DNA of 64,000 bases from Alnus glutinosa (lineage: Eukaryota; Streptophyta; Magnoliopsida; Fagales; Betulaceae). The notes under the pieces are model-generated. The model saw only the letters and a list, made by a program, of their open reading frames with translations. It was not told the origin of the DNA and did no database searches. The DNA lies in contig NC_084888.1 of assembly GCF_958979055.1 (NCBI RefSeq), positions 1,196,001 to 1,260,000 on the forward strand. Direction: 5' to 3'. The first letter of the stretch is position 1. Each line of letters begins with the position of its first letter. The position numbers were made by a program, and so were the translations under genes. Below, one piece after another: positions 26,601 through 37,799 of this stretch.

Positions 26601-29468
26601 TAGCTAACCTAGTGAATTTTGAATTCTTCACCAATACCACCCCACTAAAAATCCCCTTGCAACTTCTCTATGCGATTGGCAACACCAACCAATAGGAGAA
26701 AAAGAGACATGAAGTAAGTAGGCTGATTAGATAAAGTGTTTTTAATCAGCCATTGATGAATTCCTTAAATCCACTGACTAGATAATATAGCAAACAACTT
26801 TCACAAAGCAGACCTAGTAACCTAGATCATGATATTAATAAACATCTTAATGAGTTATTGGAAGAGTAGATTATTTAACAGGAAATATCCACCTCAGATG
26901 AATTGACCCCTCTTTTGCAGCACGAAGACTTGAATCTTCTGGTGGAAGCAGCTTACACAAAGCCAAGGCTTCATCAAAATTGCCAGATGCTGTCAATTGT
27001 ACAATCTGCAATTTCGTTGAGAACTCTTACTGCACTTTCAGGGCATAAAATTATCGGGCATAATATAATGACAAATATAAACAGGACATATAAACATTTA
27101 CATGATTCATATGAAATCTTAAGAATAGTTGAATTTTGGATCAACATGTCTAACTCATCCATTCACTTCCAAAGAAAGAGATGCATCCACACTTCAAGCT
27201 ACTAACAGATACCATTGGCATTTCTTGTAGAAGAACTAGGAATACCCAACGTAGGACAGATTAAGAAATATGGCTACGGATGCTTATGGAGGACATTAGA
27301 GTTTAAATGTTGTAGCTTTAGGGCTTATAAACGTATTTGACGATGTTTTTAGTTTGAGTCGAGTGTGAAAAGATTGTAACTTGGTGGCTGAAAGGTTGCA
27401 GGAATTGAGAATTAGGTTATAGGGGATTTGGACAGCAGATAATATGGTTGGTGTTTGATGGCTAATGGTTGGGGAAAATATATGGGATTGTAGGATTTTT
27501 ATAGGGTTTTGATAGGGTATGTGAAATGGCATGAATTAGGATCACCAAGATGCGAGAAGAAGTTGTAATTGAATCCTTAGTTGACTAGTAAACAATCTCC
27601 GAAATAGAGTCGACCAAAACCCATGGCCTAGAACTACAGCTCACGCCCAATATTAATTATAGATTTACATAAATACCCTAAATCCAGAAAAACCAAACAC
27701 AAAATATGATTAACTACAACGGACACTTGTTCCTAGACTAGAAAAGCTTCTTGCTTGGTCTTGTCCTAGTCTTAGGCTTCCAAAGAAAATGCTTTATAAC
27801 TAACTGAATACCTGTGCACCAAGAGGAACAGGGAAGAGCACATAAACAGAATTTTCTAATGCAACAATTACAGAATTGTTGCTTTGGCCAATATGACGAA
27901 CATTTCGGAGAACCACAGTCTGTATCAATGGATATGGATCTCGAAGAGACCGAATCTGAAAAACACAAGTTGCAGAAAATGAATAATTGCACACCCAAAT
28001 ACAGAAAAGCACATAAGTTACTCTTGCTTAGCAAATGGTCAGGCTACCTCAACATATCTTGGCAATAAAGCTATTGCATACGGCTTCTGAATGACAACTT
28101 CTGCAGGGGCCTCTGACCAACAAATCCTACCTTCTTGAAGAAGCTTCCCATTTTGGTCCACAAAGACACCAATGTTCTCCTACAGAAAACAATAAACATT
28201 TGTATCATTCGACAATCAGAATTGAATACAGGAGCATATTTCTACATATATGTTGCATACACAACAGAAGGAATTTCACTAAATGGAAATTTTTTGAAAA
28301 AAATTGTCTTTAACATTCTGTTAGCGTATGTGTACCTAACAACCATAAAATATACATTCAATGAGCAATTCCTGTCATCGAAAGCAGAATATCAACAGCC
28401 AGCAAAGAAAATAATACCTTCCCAAGAAGAAGTTCCCCCGAAGGAAGGGAGACCACAAAAGGCGAGGCTAGCCTCCCGGAAGGAAATACTTCAGTCAATG
28501 CCCCATTTATGGTGTTTAGTATCATGTATTCTTTTCTAATACCCAAACATATATTCTCACCACACCAAGACATCGACTTCACCATATCCGGAACATTATA
28601 TTCTTTCACCTCCACAAATCCTCGACCCCCTAAACAGCACATACAAAAAGAGTTACTTCCACCAGATATCCACAATATTAGTTCTATTCATTGACAACAA
28701 CTTCAGTAATCCTCAGCCAAATTACGAGAACACATCCACTTATCCATAGATTCCATACAATATACATGAAAAAACACATTTAGAAGCCAGTTATAAAATG
28801 CCAATTTTGGCATTATACATACAATATGTGATTGTATCTTCATTTTCAAAGTGATCACAACATGGTATTCTCCACAACACACAGTTAACCACCTAAAAGT
28901 TAATAGAATTGCCAAGTTTTCACTTTCTTTCTCACACTTTCTCAGCAACCAAACAACAACGATATTGAATCAAAACTCAAACACCTAAAAATCCAGCAAG
29001 AGATAGCAACGAATTCATGGAATTACCATCATGTCTGAAAATACAGACCCTCTTTTGCCTCGCGAAGCACAAGAAGCCTCTCCGATCGTCCCACGAGTAC
29101 ACATTCGCGCCCTTTGCTTTGGTGATCACAGCGTTGGTCTCCAAATTGGGGAGCTTATGGAACGCGATCGATTCCGAGAGCGATAGCAGGAGCTCCCTCG
29201 ACTCCAGGACCTGCATCGATACCAGAGGCCTCTTCGAGAACCCAGACATGTTTCTCTCCAGTGCGTACGGTTCCTTGCGCAGCTCTTGCACCTGGGCGTG
29301 GTAATCGGGCGGCGGATGACGATTGGAGCCGGAGGATTCGGGAGCGTATATTTTGAGGGACCCATCGGAGCAGCCGAGGAGGAGCTTTGAGTCGTACGAT
29401 TCGACAGCGTCGATCTTGGTAGGGCAATCGCTGAGGAGCTCGAAGGAATCGTAGGCACTATGTACCAT
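20635..29468 (-). CDS. VPS39: Vacuolar sorting protein 39 (VPS39/VAM6), HOPS subunit
   Basis: Twelve coding exons on the minus strand: 29468-29027, 28629-28418, 28179-28048, 27955-27812, 27005-26893, 25657-25225, 24588-24259, 23634-23413, 23165-22923, 22010-21558, 21199-21101, 20835-20635. Phases match throughout and give 1007 aa, close to the plant family length of about 1000. VPS39 binds Rab7 and, as part of HOPS, tethers late endosomes and vacuoles for fusion. The N-terminus is a CNH/beta-propeller domain (about residues 1-290, with [15 protein letters not shown] and [18 protein letters not shown]). The middle is helical clathrin-repeat-like, and the C-terminus (CSLCHKKI, Cys 962 and 965, then FVCFRD) is the Vps39 domain 2 zinc-ribbon-like end. 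The start at MVHSAYDSF matches the family. A LINE is inserted in the fifth intron without touching exons. Confidence 0.97.
24633..24829. repeat. 98-bp tandem duplication in VPS39 intron
   Basis: Two adjacent copies start ATGTTTAGACAGACCAAATA at 24633 and 24731 and differ at only a few positions. They lie in the intron upstream of the exon at 24588-24259. Confidence 0.9.
25743..26748 (-). mobile_element. 5'-truncated LINE in the fifth VPS39 intron
   Basis: About 1 kb with target duplication GCCATTGATGAA at 25731-25742 and 26749-26760. The A-rich 3' tail lies at the 25743 side. Minus-strand frames carry pieces of the end of an L1-type reverse transcriptase [17 protein letters not shown], then a zf-RVT-like [20 protein letters not shown] with several interrupted frames. 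It has the same orientation as the host gene. The identical duplication argues for a moderately recent insertion. Confidence 0.9.
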
Positions 29469-29482
29469 GTCGTCGTCGTCGA

Positions 29483-29503
29483 TCAACTCCGGAGCTTCTT
29501 CAT
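29483..29503 (-). promoter_or_regulatory. Seven-codon upstream ORF before VPS39
   Basis: ATG AAG AAG CTC CGG AGT TGA ends 14 bases before the VPS39 start codon, in another frame. It would be met first by scanning ribosomes if the leader includes it. Confidence 0.5.
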
Positions 29504-31097
29504 CGGAGCTTTAAGTATGATATGGATCAAAAAATTATTGAAGCAATACGACACCGCTTGAATCATCCGAATATTTTTAATAATTCTAAAAGTGTCAAAT
29601 TTTTGGAAATGAACGATTTCATTATTAATATTTCAATATACGGAGTTATATTGTTTAAAATTTTTAAATGACTTGACAATATATTTATGATAATATATCA
29701 TTAAATTTTTAAAATCTAATGTTAACCAAAAAATAGTTCATCTTAATTTTAATATGCTATTCTTTTCATTAAATTATCAACTATTTAGTGGATGAAGAGA
29801 AATAAACGAAATTTACTACACTTAAGTCTAAACCTTTCTTACAAAAAAAAATACCATAATAACATTAACTATCACTATTTACCAATACCTTTACGAGGAT
29901 GATTAACTAAAAGGGAAGTAGATAAGCTTATTTGGCAAAGCGGCACTCCAATAACCTTCTGAGCAAGTCTAGAAGGAATAATATCTTAATTTTATTCATG
30001 ATATTAACTTCATAGAGTACTACCATTTGAAGAGTTTAGCGAGAGCATGAATTTTTCATTCAAAAAAGACGACAAAGTTTCATTTCAAATTAGGTTTAAG
30101 AAATTTCTTTCAACTTTAAATTGATCTATTATATTGTCATGTATTATTTGATCATATGAGAAGTACATATTTACTTAATAATCTAATATATAAAAATTGT
30201 CACGTGTCCATAAACGTGTGAGAAACAAAAACTTTTTTAAGCATATGCTTCTCGCGTGCTCAAAAAAACACGTGACAATTTTATAAGCGAAATTGGCTAA
30301 TTTGAAATAAATATATGTCCTAACTAAATACACCACAATTATGTGATAATATGCATTTGTAACTATGAAAATATAGTGGGGAATCTATTGAAGGATGTTA
30401 GTATAACACCACCAGAACTCCAAAAGTTTTTAAGTTATTGGTAAAATTATCTCGCGATTTTGTGGATTGAAAGTTATATGTTTGAATGCCATTGATAATG
30501 ACTAAGAAATAGGGTTGTAATCGATTCGAATCAAGCTCATAATTGAATTTTCGAACTTAGCTCAGCTAAAAAACACATGTTCAAACTCGGCTCACAAAGA
30601 TCTAGTCGAACTCTTATCTGTCAGCTCGGATCGGTTTTTTTAATAAATAAATAAAAATAAAAATATCGAGCTAGAAAAACTTTAAAAATGCTAAACACAA
30701 AATTTAAAATTTAAAATAAATTAATTAATTAAAAAAAGTTTTTCTTTAAAAAAGAAAACAAAAAAAAAAAATGAGGGGTAAGGATCCCCCCTCCTTTTTG
30801 TTTTTCTTTTTTCATTTTCTCCTTTGGGCGCATTTTTTAGAGTTTAGGTTTGCAAAAATCATGTGTGACTCACATGACTGGCTTTCTATCCAAAGGGACG
30901 GAAAAAATAAAAAAAAAAATGATAGAGTGTCTTTTTTGTCACAATTTGATACTTTGAAGGGATCAATAGTCACTTTTGAATATTGGACGCCAAAACAAAA
31001 AATGGTATATATATGCCTAAACGCCAAAGATTTTTCCCAAAAAAAAATCTAGTGCAACACTGAAGAAAGAGAAGCCATGAATTTTCTTCAGGGTACT
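29504..31097. other. Intergenic region upstream of VPS39
   Basis: Promoter side of VPS39, otherwise gene-free. A small inverted repeat with arms AAAATTGTCACGTG / CACGTGACAATTTT lies at about 30197-30279. The block at 30509-30625 (GGGTTGTAATCGATTCGAATC...) resembles a hAT-like MITE seen in many plant genomes. Simple A/T-rich runs fill 30640-30770. Confidence 0.45.
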
Positions 31098-31107
31098 ATA
31101 ATTTTGT

Positions 31108-31429
31108 GGAAAATGTTATTTACACATCATGGGCACAACAGGGGCACAACAGCCCCTCACATGGGGGTGGTACCCTAGAAATGATTCCTACACTCATTTC
31201 TCACAACAGCCCCACAACAAGCTGACATAGCTGGTAATATTTTATATTTTTTTACAAAAACAAAACAAAAAAAATAATAAAATATTACCAGTCACGTCAG
31301 CTTGTTGTGGGACTGTTATGAGATATGAATGTAGGGATCATTTCTCGTGGTACCCAGACACTGGGCCCCACCCCCATGTGAAGGGCTGTTGTGCCCCTGT
31401 TGTGCCCATGATGTGTAAGTAACAAGCCC
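31108..31429. mobile_element. Foldback Mutator-like MITE
   Basis: Long inverted arms of more than 120 bases: the left begins GGAAAATGTTATTTACACATCATGGGCACAAC and the right, read inward, GGGCTTGTTACTTACACATCATGGGCAC. They face each other across a short AT-rich loop near 31245-31265. Flanks ATAATTTTG and ATAATTTTA look like a 9-base target duplication with one change. It is non-coding and shares its GGAAAATGTTA end with the 143-bp MITEs at 40.2 and 48.6 kb. Confidence 0.8.

Positions 31430-31437
<8 letters not shown>

Positions 31438-31486
<49 letters not shown>
31438..31486. repeat. (TA)n microsatellite
   Basis: About 24 TA units directly after the foldback MITE. Confidence 0.95.
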
Positions 31487-31488
<2 letters not shown>

Positions 31489-31529
31489 CATAAAAATATT
31501 TGAATAAAAAAAGTATGTAATAAAATTTA

Positions 31530-32220
31530 GGATTAAACACATTTTTAGTCCCTGAGTTTTCACAACTTTATTTTTTAGTCCCTGGGTTTCAAATTACATC
31601 ACAAATGATACCTCAATTTTAGAAAAATACAGAATTAGTACCTCGGTTAAGTTTTCCGTTAAAAAACTAATAGTCTGCTACGTGTCAACCTCTGAGGTTA
31701 GAGGTTAACACGTGACACTATATAAAAAAAATTAAAAATTAATTAAAAAAAAAAAGATTTTTTTTTTAAAAAAAAAGGGGGTGGCACCCCCCCGGATAGA
31801 ATTAAAAAAATGGCAAGATTGGTTTTGCCCTTGGAGGTGGCCAAACCACCCCCGTGGCCTATGGGGGTGGTTCGGCCACCCCAACGACAAAACGGAAAAT
31901 AAAAAAAAAAAATTGGAGTGTTTGGCCCTTGGGGGTGGCCGAACCACCCCTTTGGCCAAAATGGTGGCCAAGGTGGGTGGCTCAGCCACCCCCTTGTGCT
32001 TTTATTTTTTTAATTAATTTTTTTAATTTTTTTATGTAGTGTCACGTGTCAACCTCAGAGGTTGACACATGGTGAGCCGTTAGTTTTTTTACGAAAAACT
32101 TAACCGATGTATCAATTCAGTATTTTCCTAAAATTGAAGTACCATATGTGATGCAAATTGAAATTCATGGAGTAAAAAGTAAAGTTGTGAAAACGCAGGG
32201 ACCATAGGAATACTTAACCC
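31530..32220. mobile_element. Long-TIR Mutator-like non-autonomous element
   Basis: A 691-bp element with a perfect 9-base target duplication TAAAATTTA at 31521-31529 and 32221-32229. The terminal inverted repeats span roughly 200 bases (left GGATTAAACACATTTTTAGT, right read inward GGGTTAAGTATTCCTATGGT). The core at about 31780-31995 is G/C-rich and made of repeated, partly palindromic GGTGGCC/GGTTCGGCCACCCC units. No transposase is encoded. Confidence 0.85.
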
Positions 32221-32339
32221 TAAAATTTAATTATTTAGTACATGACATATTAAGTTGTTGCCACATCAACCTGCAGGATACTTGGTAATAAAATTTGTAG
32301 AACCTAATAACACTCTTAGCTCGTTATATTATTTGGAGA

Positions 32340-32522
32340 AAGAAAAATACTATAAATCATAATTTTATTATACGATTATTTTATAATGTTGATGTGACAG
32401 TCATAACCAACAATTATATATGTTATTATTAACAAATAAAAAATTGAAAGGTTTGATGGGATTGACACATCAATATTGTAAGATAATTATCACATAAAAA
32501 TGTGGTTTATAATATTACTCAT
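32340..32522. mobile_element. Degenerate MITE
   Basis: The left part (ATACTATAAATCATAATTTTATTATACGATTATTTTATAATGTTGATGTGACA) and the right part (TGACACATCAATATTGTAAGATAATTATCACATAAAAATGTGGTTTATAATAT) are imperfect inverted repeats. The same theme recurs at 34783-34960. Confidence 0.6.
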
Positions 32523-32577
32523 AAATAAATGCCAAAAAACCACATTTTTATCATACTTGATTGATATGACAATGCTC

Positions 32578-33320
32578 CTTTTTCTTTTTTGATAATAATA
32601 ACATTTATTGAATAAACTTCAATCACCTAGGGGCAAAAGCTCTCTAGATACAATATCAGAGACACAAGTTAAAATTTATTCAACCAAAACTCTATCTATG
32701 ACACCTAAAATAGCATATTTGGCTATGGTATAAGCAACCTTATTTGCATCCCGCTTCACATGTTCTATTCTCTAAGATCGCAGTTAACTCAACCCTATTT
32801 TGATTCCGTCCACAATATGACCATAATTGCTCCCATTTTGGTCCAATTCTTATCTGCCTTAATAATTTGTAGAGCATTTCCCTCCAAAATAATATCATTA
32901 AAGCCCCATCTCTTTACTGAATTCCATTGCATGTAGAGCTGCCAAAGCTTGAGCCACCACAGGTTCAGTTAAAAAATTTATGATAGTACTTCGTGCAATC
33001 ACAAGACTCACAACAAACCCCTCAGAACTCCAAACTACTATAATCATACCAATTTACTGTGGCATCCCAATTAACTTTATATGTACCAGTAAGGGGTAAG
33101 TGCCACAAAGTTGAAATTTCTCCAAGGCCAGTACTCTGTGCAATCAAATTTGTCGTGGCAGCTCGTTGAAACTCATCCAAAGAAATACTCGCCTTCCTTG
33201 TAATGTGTTAGGAATGAGTAAACTCACCTCCATGGATCACATCATTTATCCATAACCAAATCTTTCATGCCACAAACGCCATAAACTCGAGTTCCACTAC
33301 CTCATAGCAACTTATGAGGT
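32578..33320 (-). mobile_element. LINE fragment with RNase H domain
   Basis: On the minus strand the block ends in an A-rich tail (T-rich at 32578-32592) and contains pieces of a LINE-associated RNase H (RVT_3): a WDATV strand, an ALAALHAMEF helix and a DIILEGNALQIIKADK segment in neighbouring frames with stops between them. It is a decayed 5'-truncated copy. I could not find a clear target duplication. Confidence 0.75.
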
Positions 33321-33555
33321 CTTAAAAAATATGAACAAAAGCGGGGCTCCCAATCGAGCATTTTTGGAACTTTGTTGGCCCACACCCTAGACATCTAAAA
33401 CCTAACCATCATTTTAATCAGTATTTATTAAAAAAAAAATCTAAAAAAAAACAAAAATCAGCAGTACCATATCAAAAGAATGGATAAAAATGTGGTGTTT
33501 AGGAGCACTAACACCAGACTCTATTTGTGTTAGAGAAAACAAAGGGCTTGGGTAA

Positions 33556-34418
33556 GGCCATCTCCAGCAGAAGCTTCATTTTAACCAAAAAATCAAATTT
33601 GACTATTTTTACCACTTTTTCTTCATCCAACAGAATAGTCATCTTAATTTTTTTCTTAACTTCAGCAACAGTGAATAGCCACTACTAGCTATTCACTGTT
33701 CACATATTTACTATTTTTTTTTTTTATTGTTTTTTTTTCTCTTCCCTCTTTCTCTCACTCCTCTCTCTCGCCCACCGGAGAAAACGAGGTCCGACGCCGA
33801 CGCCAACGCCTCTCTCTCTGCACTGACGCCGCTCGGAATAGGCACCGGTCTCCTCTCTAAGTGCCGACGCCGAGGTCCGACCAAGCCTCCCAAAGCTCCA
33901 GAGCCGAACGAGACCGTCCTTGACGACCCAGATGTCGCCGCCGTCTACGTGCGTTGCTAGCCGACTCCACCGTCTTCGTCTCCAGGCATTCCACAATCTC
34001 CAGCTTCCCCACCGTCAGATCGCCCACCACATGGTACAGAAACACCGTTCTCAATCCCTCGTTTGTTTGTCGAGAAACACCAAGGAGAAGTAAAGAAAAA
34101 TGTTGAATCCGGCTTCCCCACCGTCAAATCGCCCACCACATGGTATAGAAACACCGATACCATTCTCAATCCCTCGTTTGTTTGCCGAGAAACACCAAGG
34201 AGAAGCAAAGAAAATGTTGAATTTAGGAAAAATTACCTCACTACACCGCACCACTGACAATCGACCGCACCAGCCACCATCGACTGTTCTGAGTCTTGGG
34301 TGTGGGTGGGCAAGGCTGGTTTGGTTCTGGGTCTTGGGCGTGGGTGGGCAAGGTTGGTTTCAGTGGTTTGGTTGTGGGTTTGATGAGGTTAGCTGGTTGG
34401 GGCTGAGGATGGAAGAGA

Positions 34419-34454
<36 letters not shown>

Positions 34455-34574
34455 TAAAGAAAATAAAGAGTGAGATAGATATTATTGTTGGAGTGTTTTT
34501 AAGATAACTAGTAGTTACAGTAGAGATTGTCACTTTTTGAGTAGCTACTTTAATTCCAACTGCTGGAGATGGCC
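33556..34574. mobile_element. PIF/Harbinger-like non-autonomous element with GC-rich insert
   Basis: Perfect 15-base terminal inverted repeats GGCCATCTCCAGCAG at both ends are flanked by a TAA duplication on each side (33553-33555 and 34575-34577), the target size and base choice of the PIF/Harbinger superfamily. No transposase is encoded. The interior (about 33770-34060) is markedly GC-richer than the surroundings and looks like captured gene sequence. A direct duplication of about 110 bases (CCACCACATGGTA...GAGAAACACCAAGGAGAAG) lies at about 34003-34223. A (TA)n tract is at 34421-34450. Confidence 0.8.
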
Positions 34575-34782
34575 TAACACTTTAGTTCCCTTATCTTTTT
34601 TTTACTCTTTTTTTTCCCCTAGCACTGATTTGGAATAATATTTAAATAGTATATAGAAATAATAAGGAAAGCTATGGTGAAGCTAGTTTGAGGGAAACAA
34701 AAAATAGATTGGTTTCGTAAATTTAAAGAAAATCTGAGAAAAATTGTTACTAGTGCTGACATGATTTATATGTATAAGAGTA

Positions 34783-34965
34783 ATGTTAGAAACTATATTT
34801 TTATTGTTCAGTTATTCCACAATGCTAAGATGACAGTTTTAATCGACCATTAGATTAATAAATGTTAAAAAAATAAAATATAATGATTAATTGAGAGTGA
34901 CACATTAACATTATAAGATAATTATATAATAAAAATGTGTTATATAACATTTATATAAGTATTGC
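34783..34965. mobile_element. Degenerate MITE upstream of the CIAO2-like gene
   Basis: The segment runs from AGTAATGTTAGAAACTATATTTTTATTG to ATAATAAAAATGTGTTATATAACATTTAT with an imperfect inverted arrangement, the same family theme as at 32340-32522. Confidence 0.55.
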
Positions 34966-35407
34966 TAGAGTAATGCTAAAGGCCTAAAAGAAAGACTTTT
35001 GCCCTTTCTTATAACTCTAAAAGCGATGTAATTTTTAAAATTATTATTGAATTTGAAATGAATTACAAGCAGAGGAACGATGATAATTTTAAAAATCAAA
35101 TTACTTTTAAAAAAAAATAAAAAATCTTCATTTTAACGTTACTGTTCGGCTAACGGCAGCTGCCAAGATGTGGTGGAAGGCAATAGAAGTAGAAACAGAA
35201 GTAATCCTAACGACAAACACGTGGTGCATTCTCAATGGCCATCTCGAAAAGTACTTATACGCGTCATGAACGTCCCCTCTGTAGCATTTCTTTTTCCATC
35301 GTTCGGAACCTCGACCGAGCTGGTCCGTCAGCAAACAGCAACAAGGCTTTCCAGTTTCTACCGGAGGAAAACAGAAAAGAGAGAAAAGAGAGAAAAGGAG
35401 GGCGAAG

Positions 35408-37577
35408 ATGACGCTGGGTCTTATCAACGCGAACCCCGTGGTTCACGCAAAGAAGGAAAGGGTCGCTCGCACCGAAGATCTTCACGGAGACGACGCCGTT
35501 GATCCTCTAGAAATCTATGATATCCTTTTTTCTCTTTTCTCTCTCTCTCTCTCTTTTTTTTTTTTTTTTGCTTCTAAAAGTTCAGTAATTTTGTACTTAC
35601 TATTTTTTATACAACAAATTGGGGATCTTTGACTCGAATTGGTAAATTTCGTGAGGGATATAAGAGATCCGGAGCATCCCTACTCTTTGGAACAGCTCAG
35701 CGTTCTTTCGGAGGAATCGATCACCGTTGATGACAAACTCGGTCGTATTCTGTGAGTATTCGTAGAGCTCCAGTTTCATTGCTTTGACTTCGAATCCAAC
35801 TGATGTTACTTGGAAATTGAAATTTATGATTGAAAATATGTTCCAAATATGAGTAATATTGAGTAAATACCGTGAATTTGATTACCTTAATCTGTCCTTT
35901 CAAAGTTTTGGTATTAAGATGCAATTCTTAAATTATTGATACTCTAAGAGCTTAATCGGAAGAGAAATGGTGAACAATGAACACATTATATAAAATATTT
36001 AACTAAAATGAGTAACCTGTGAATTCAGTTTTGAACTCAAAATACTTACACGGATAACGTGGGAATTAGTGAAATGTAAAATACTGGAGGTTTGAACTCA
36101 GAATAGCTTATACAGTGTGAAGTAGTGAAATGGGTATTATGCATATTATTTTTAAAGTTTAAGTGGATAAAAAATAGTAGTAAATTTAATAATTTAATTA
36201 ATACTGGAACAACATGAATTTAAGCTACTTGATTATTTTATTTTGCGGTACTAAGTTCTAATTGTTTATATTAGGATTACTTTCACACCAACCATCCAGC
36301 ACTGCAGTATGGCAACTGTAATCGGCCTATGCCTAAGAGTGAAACTAAAACATTATTTCCCTCCTCATTATAAGGTCAGTTTCTGTATTAAGTTGTTGAC
36401 TCAAACTCAAATTTTTCTTTGTTGCTATTGAAGAAGTTTTTTTTTTTTTTAAAATATTTTTACTGTGCTTCACTTTGGAGCATTTTGTTGTTTCTTTATT
36501 GTTTCAACGATTATGGCACATGCGATTGGTAAACCTATTCTTTTACATATATACTCAGAAAGCTAATATTTAGTGCATTGATTCATGTAGTTTTTGCGAT
36601 TGGTAAACCTATTCTTTTACATATATACTCAGAAAGCTAATATTTAGTGCATTGATTCATGTAGTTTTGAAAGGAGTAGGTGGTTCATCAAAGAGTAATG
36701 CTACTCTTCACACCTATTTATCACACTCATTGCACACCGACTAATGTAACGTGTTTTAAGCTACTTAAAACATATCAAATCAGCCGGTTGTGAAATGAGT
36801 GTAATAAAAGAGTATGGAGAGTAACATTACTCTCAATCAAATCTCAAATGTAGGCTTTAGAAGTTCTAAAGTCCACCTTACTTTGTTCTTTTGCCTGCTT
36901 TAGACATAATGTTGAGTTAGCAATGTCTTTGAGAGAATGGTTTGAAATGATATTCAGGGATCTCATAATCACTTAGACTCCTTTCTGCATTGCACCATTC
37001 TCTCATCCATACATTCGATGCACATTTCAGGTAGACATCAAAGTATCTCCTGGATCTCATGCAAATGAAGAATCAGGTGAATCCCGAACCTATTGCCATT
37101 AAACACTATACCCGTTTTCGTCTTTCCTATTTTCAATTTGAAGACTGGGTAATGGTAGACAAACTTCATCATGAGAACAAATTTTCCAAACAGAAAGCTT
37201 TTAAAATATAGCCATTCTATCTTGAAAGGCATATTAACATACAAGTTTCCAATATTTTATAGATTTGGCACTTCCTCCCCCGCATTTTATCAAGTATCTG
37301 TACAGAAAACTGAAATGAAAAATACGAGAGAGTATAGCATCTTGTTCATGCATTTTTCTTGTAGTACACGATAGGACTAATATTCTGTCTTGGGGTATGT
37401 TTATATTTCCTGTGTTATTCCCTACTCCAATCACCCCAAACTGATACAGATGTTGTGTAATTTGTCCTTTTGGTAGTTAACAAGCAGTTAAATGATAAGG
37501 AAAGAGTTGCTGCGGCCTTGGAGAATCCCAACCTTCGCCAACTTGTGGATGAGTGTCTCTACTCCAATGAACTTTGA
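35408..37577 (+). CDS. AEL1: CIAO2/MIP18-family cytosolic Fe-S assembly protein (AE7-like)
   Basis: Five exons: 35408-35519, 35646-35751, 36275-36374, 37031-37076, 37477-37577, giving 154 aa, typical of the family. The DUF59/MIP18 domain spans most of the protein: [21 protein letters not shown], then the hallmark [20 protein letters not shown] with the conserved reactive Cys, and the C-terminal [21 protein letters not shown]2 proteins work in the cytosolic iron-sulfur targeting complex with MMS19 and CIA1, passing Fe-S clusters to nuclear and cytosolic apoproteins. Within plants it resembles AE7-like 1 more than AE7 itself ([18 protein letters not shown] start), from memory of those sequences. 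Introns 2-4 are GT-AG; intron 1 looks U12-type and is listed separately. Intron 3 carries a perfect 74-bp duplication and a MITE. It is convergent with the SEC14 gene. Confidence 0.95.
35520..35645 (+). other. U12-type intron with AT-AA ends in the CIAO2-like gene
   Basis: Between exon 1 (ending TAT G) and exon 2 (starting AT TTC GTG) the intron starts ATATCCTTTTTT, a full match to the AT-AC class U12 5' splice site (ATATCCTTT). The sequence TCTTTGAC at 35626-35633 matches the U12 branch motif (TCCTTRAC) at all but one position, with 13 bases between the branch A and the intron end. No GT donor exists at this position. The reading frame (Y-D-F-V) fixes the ends, so the intron finishes GGTAA, an uncommon AA terminus. 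The inside is pyrimidine-rich. Confidence 0.8.
36521..36668. repeat. Perfect 74-bp tandem duplication in intron 3 of the CIAO2-like gene
   Basis: Two identical copies start TGCGATTGGTAAACCTATTC at 36521 and 36595. They show no difference in 74 bases, so the event is recent or an assembly artefact. Confidence 0.95.
36692..36831. mobile_element. MITE in intron 3 of the CIAO2-like gene
   Basis: Inverted ends AGAGTAATGCTACTCTTCACACC (left) and, read inward from the right, GAGAGTAATGTTACTCTCCATAC, about 40 bases each with mismatches. About 140 bp, non-coding. Confidence 0.7.
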
Positions 37578-37799
37578 TCAAGTACACTTTCCTGCTTAAT
37601 TAGCCTATGTACAGGGAAAACGTCACTAGTAATTGTCAAATGCAATAAGAACTGGCTTTTCCTGTATTATGAATTTTATCTACCGAATGTCATTACCTCC
37701 TCGCAGACGTGCTTACTATTTGTCTGTTCACATGGATGTGTGAGGAACTGCATGTTGATGGTAGACTCTCTCAATGCACAATATAAGTTTCTGATTATA

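Noticed and set aside
35170-35502. 110-residue basic frame overlapping the CIAO2 start
   Set aside because: It runs through the leader and first exon of the CIAO2-like gene in another frame and is low-complexity Arg/Lys/Glu.
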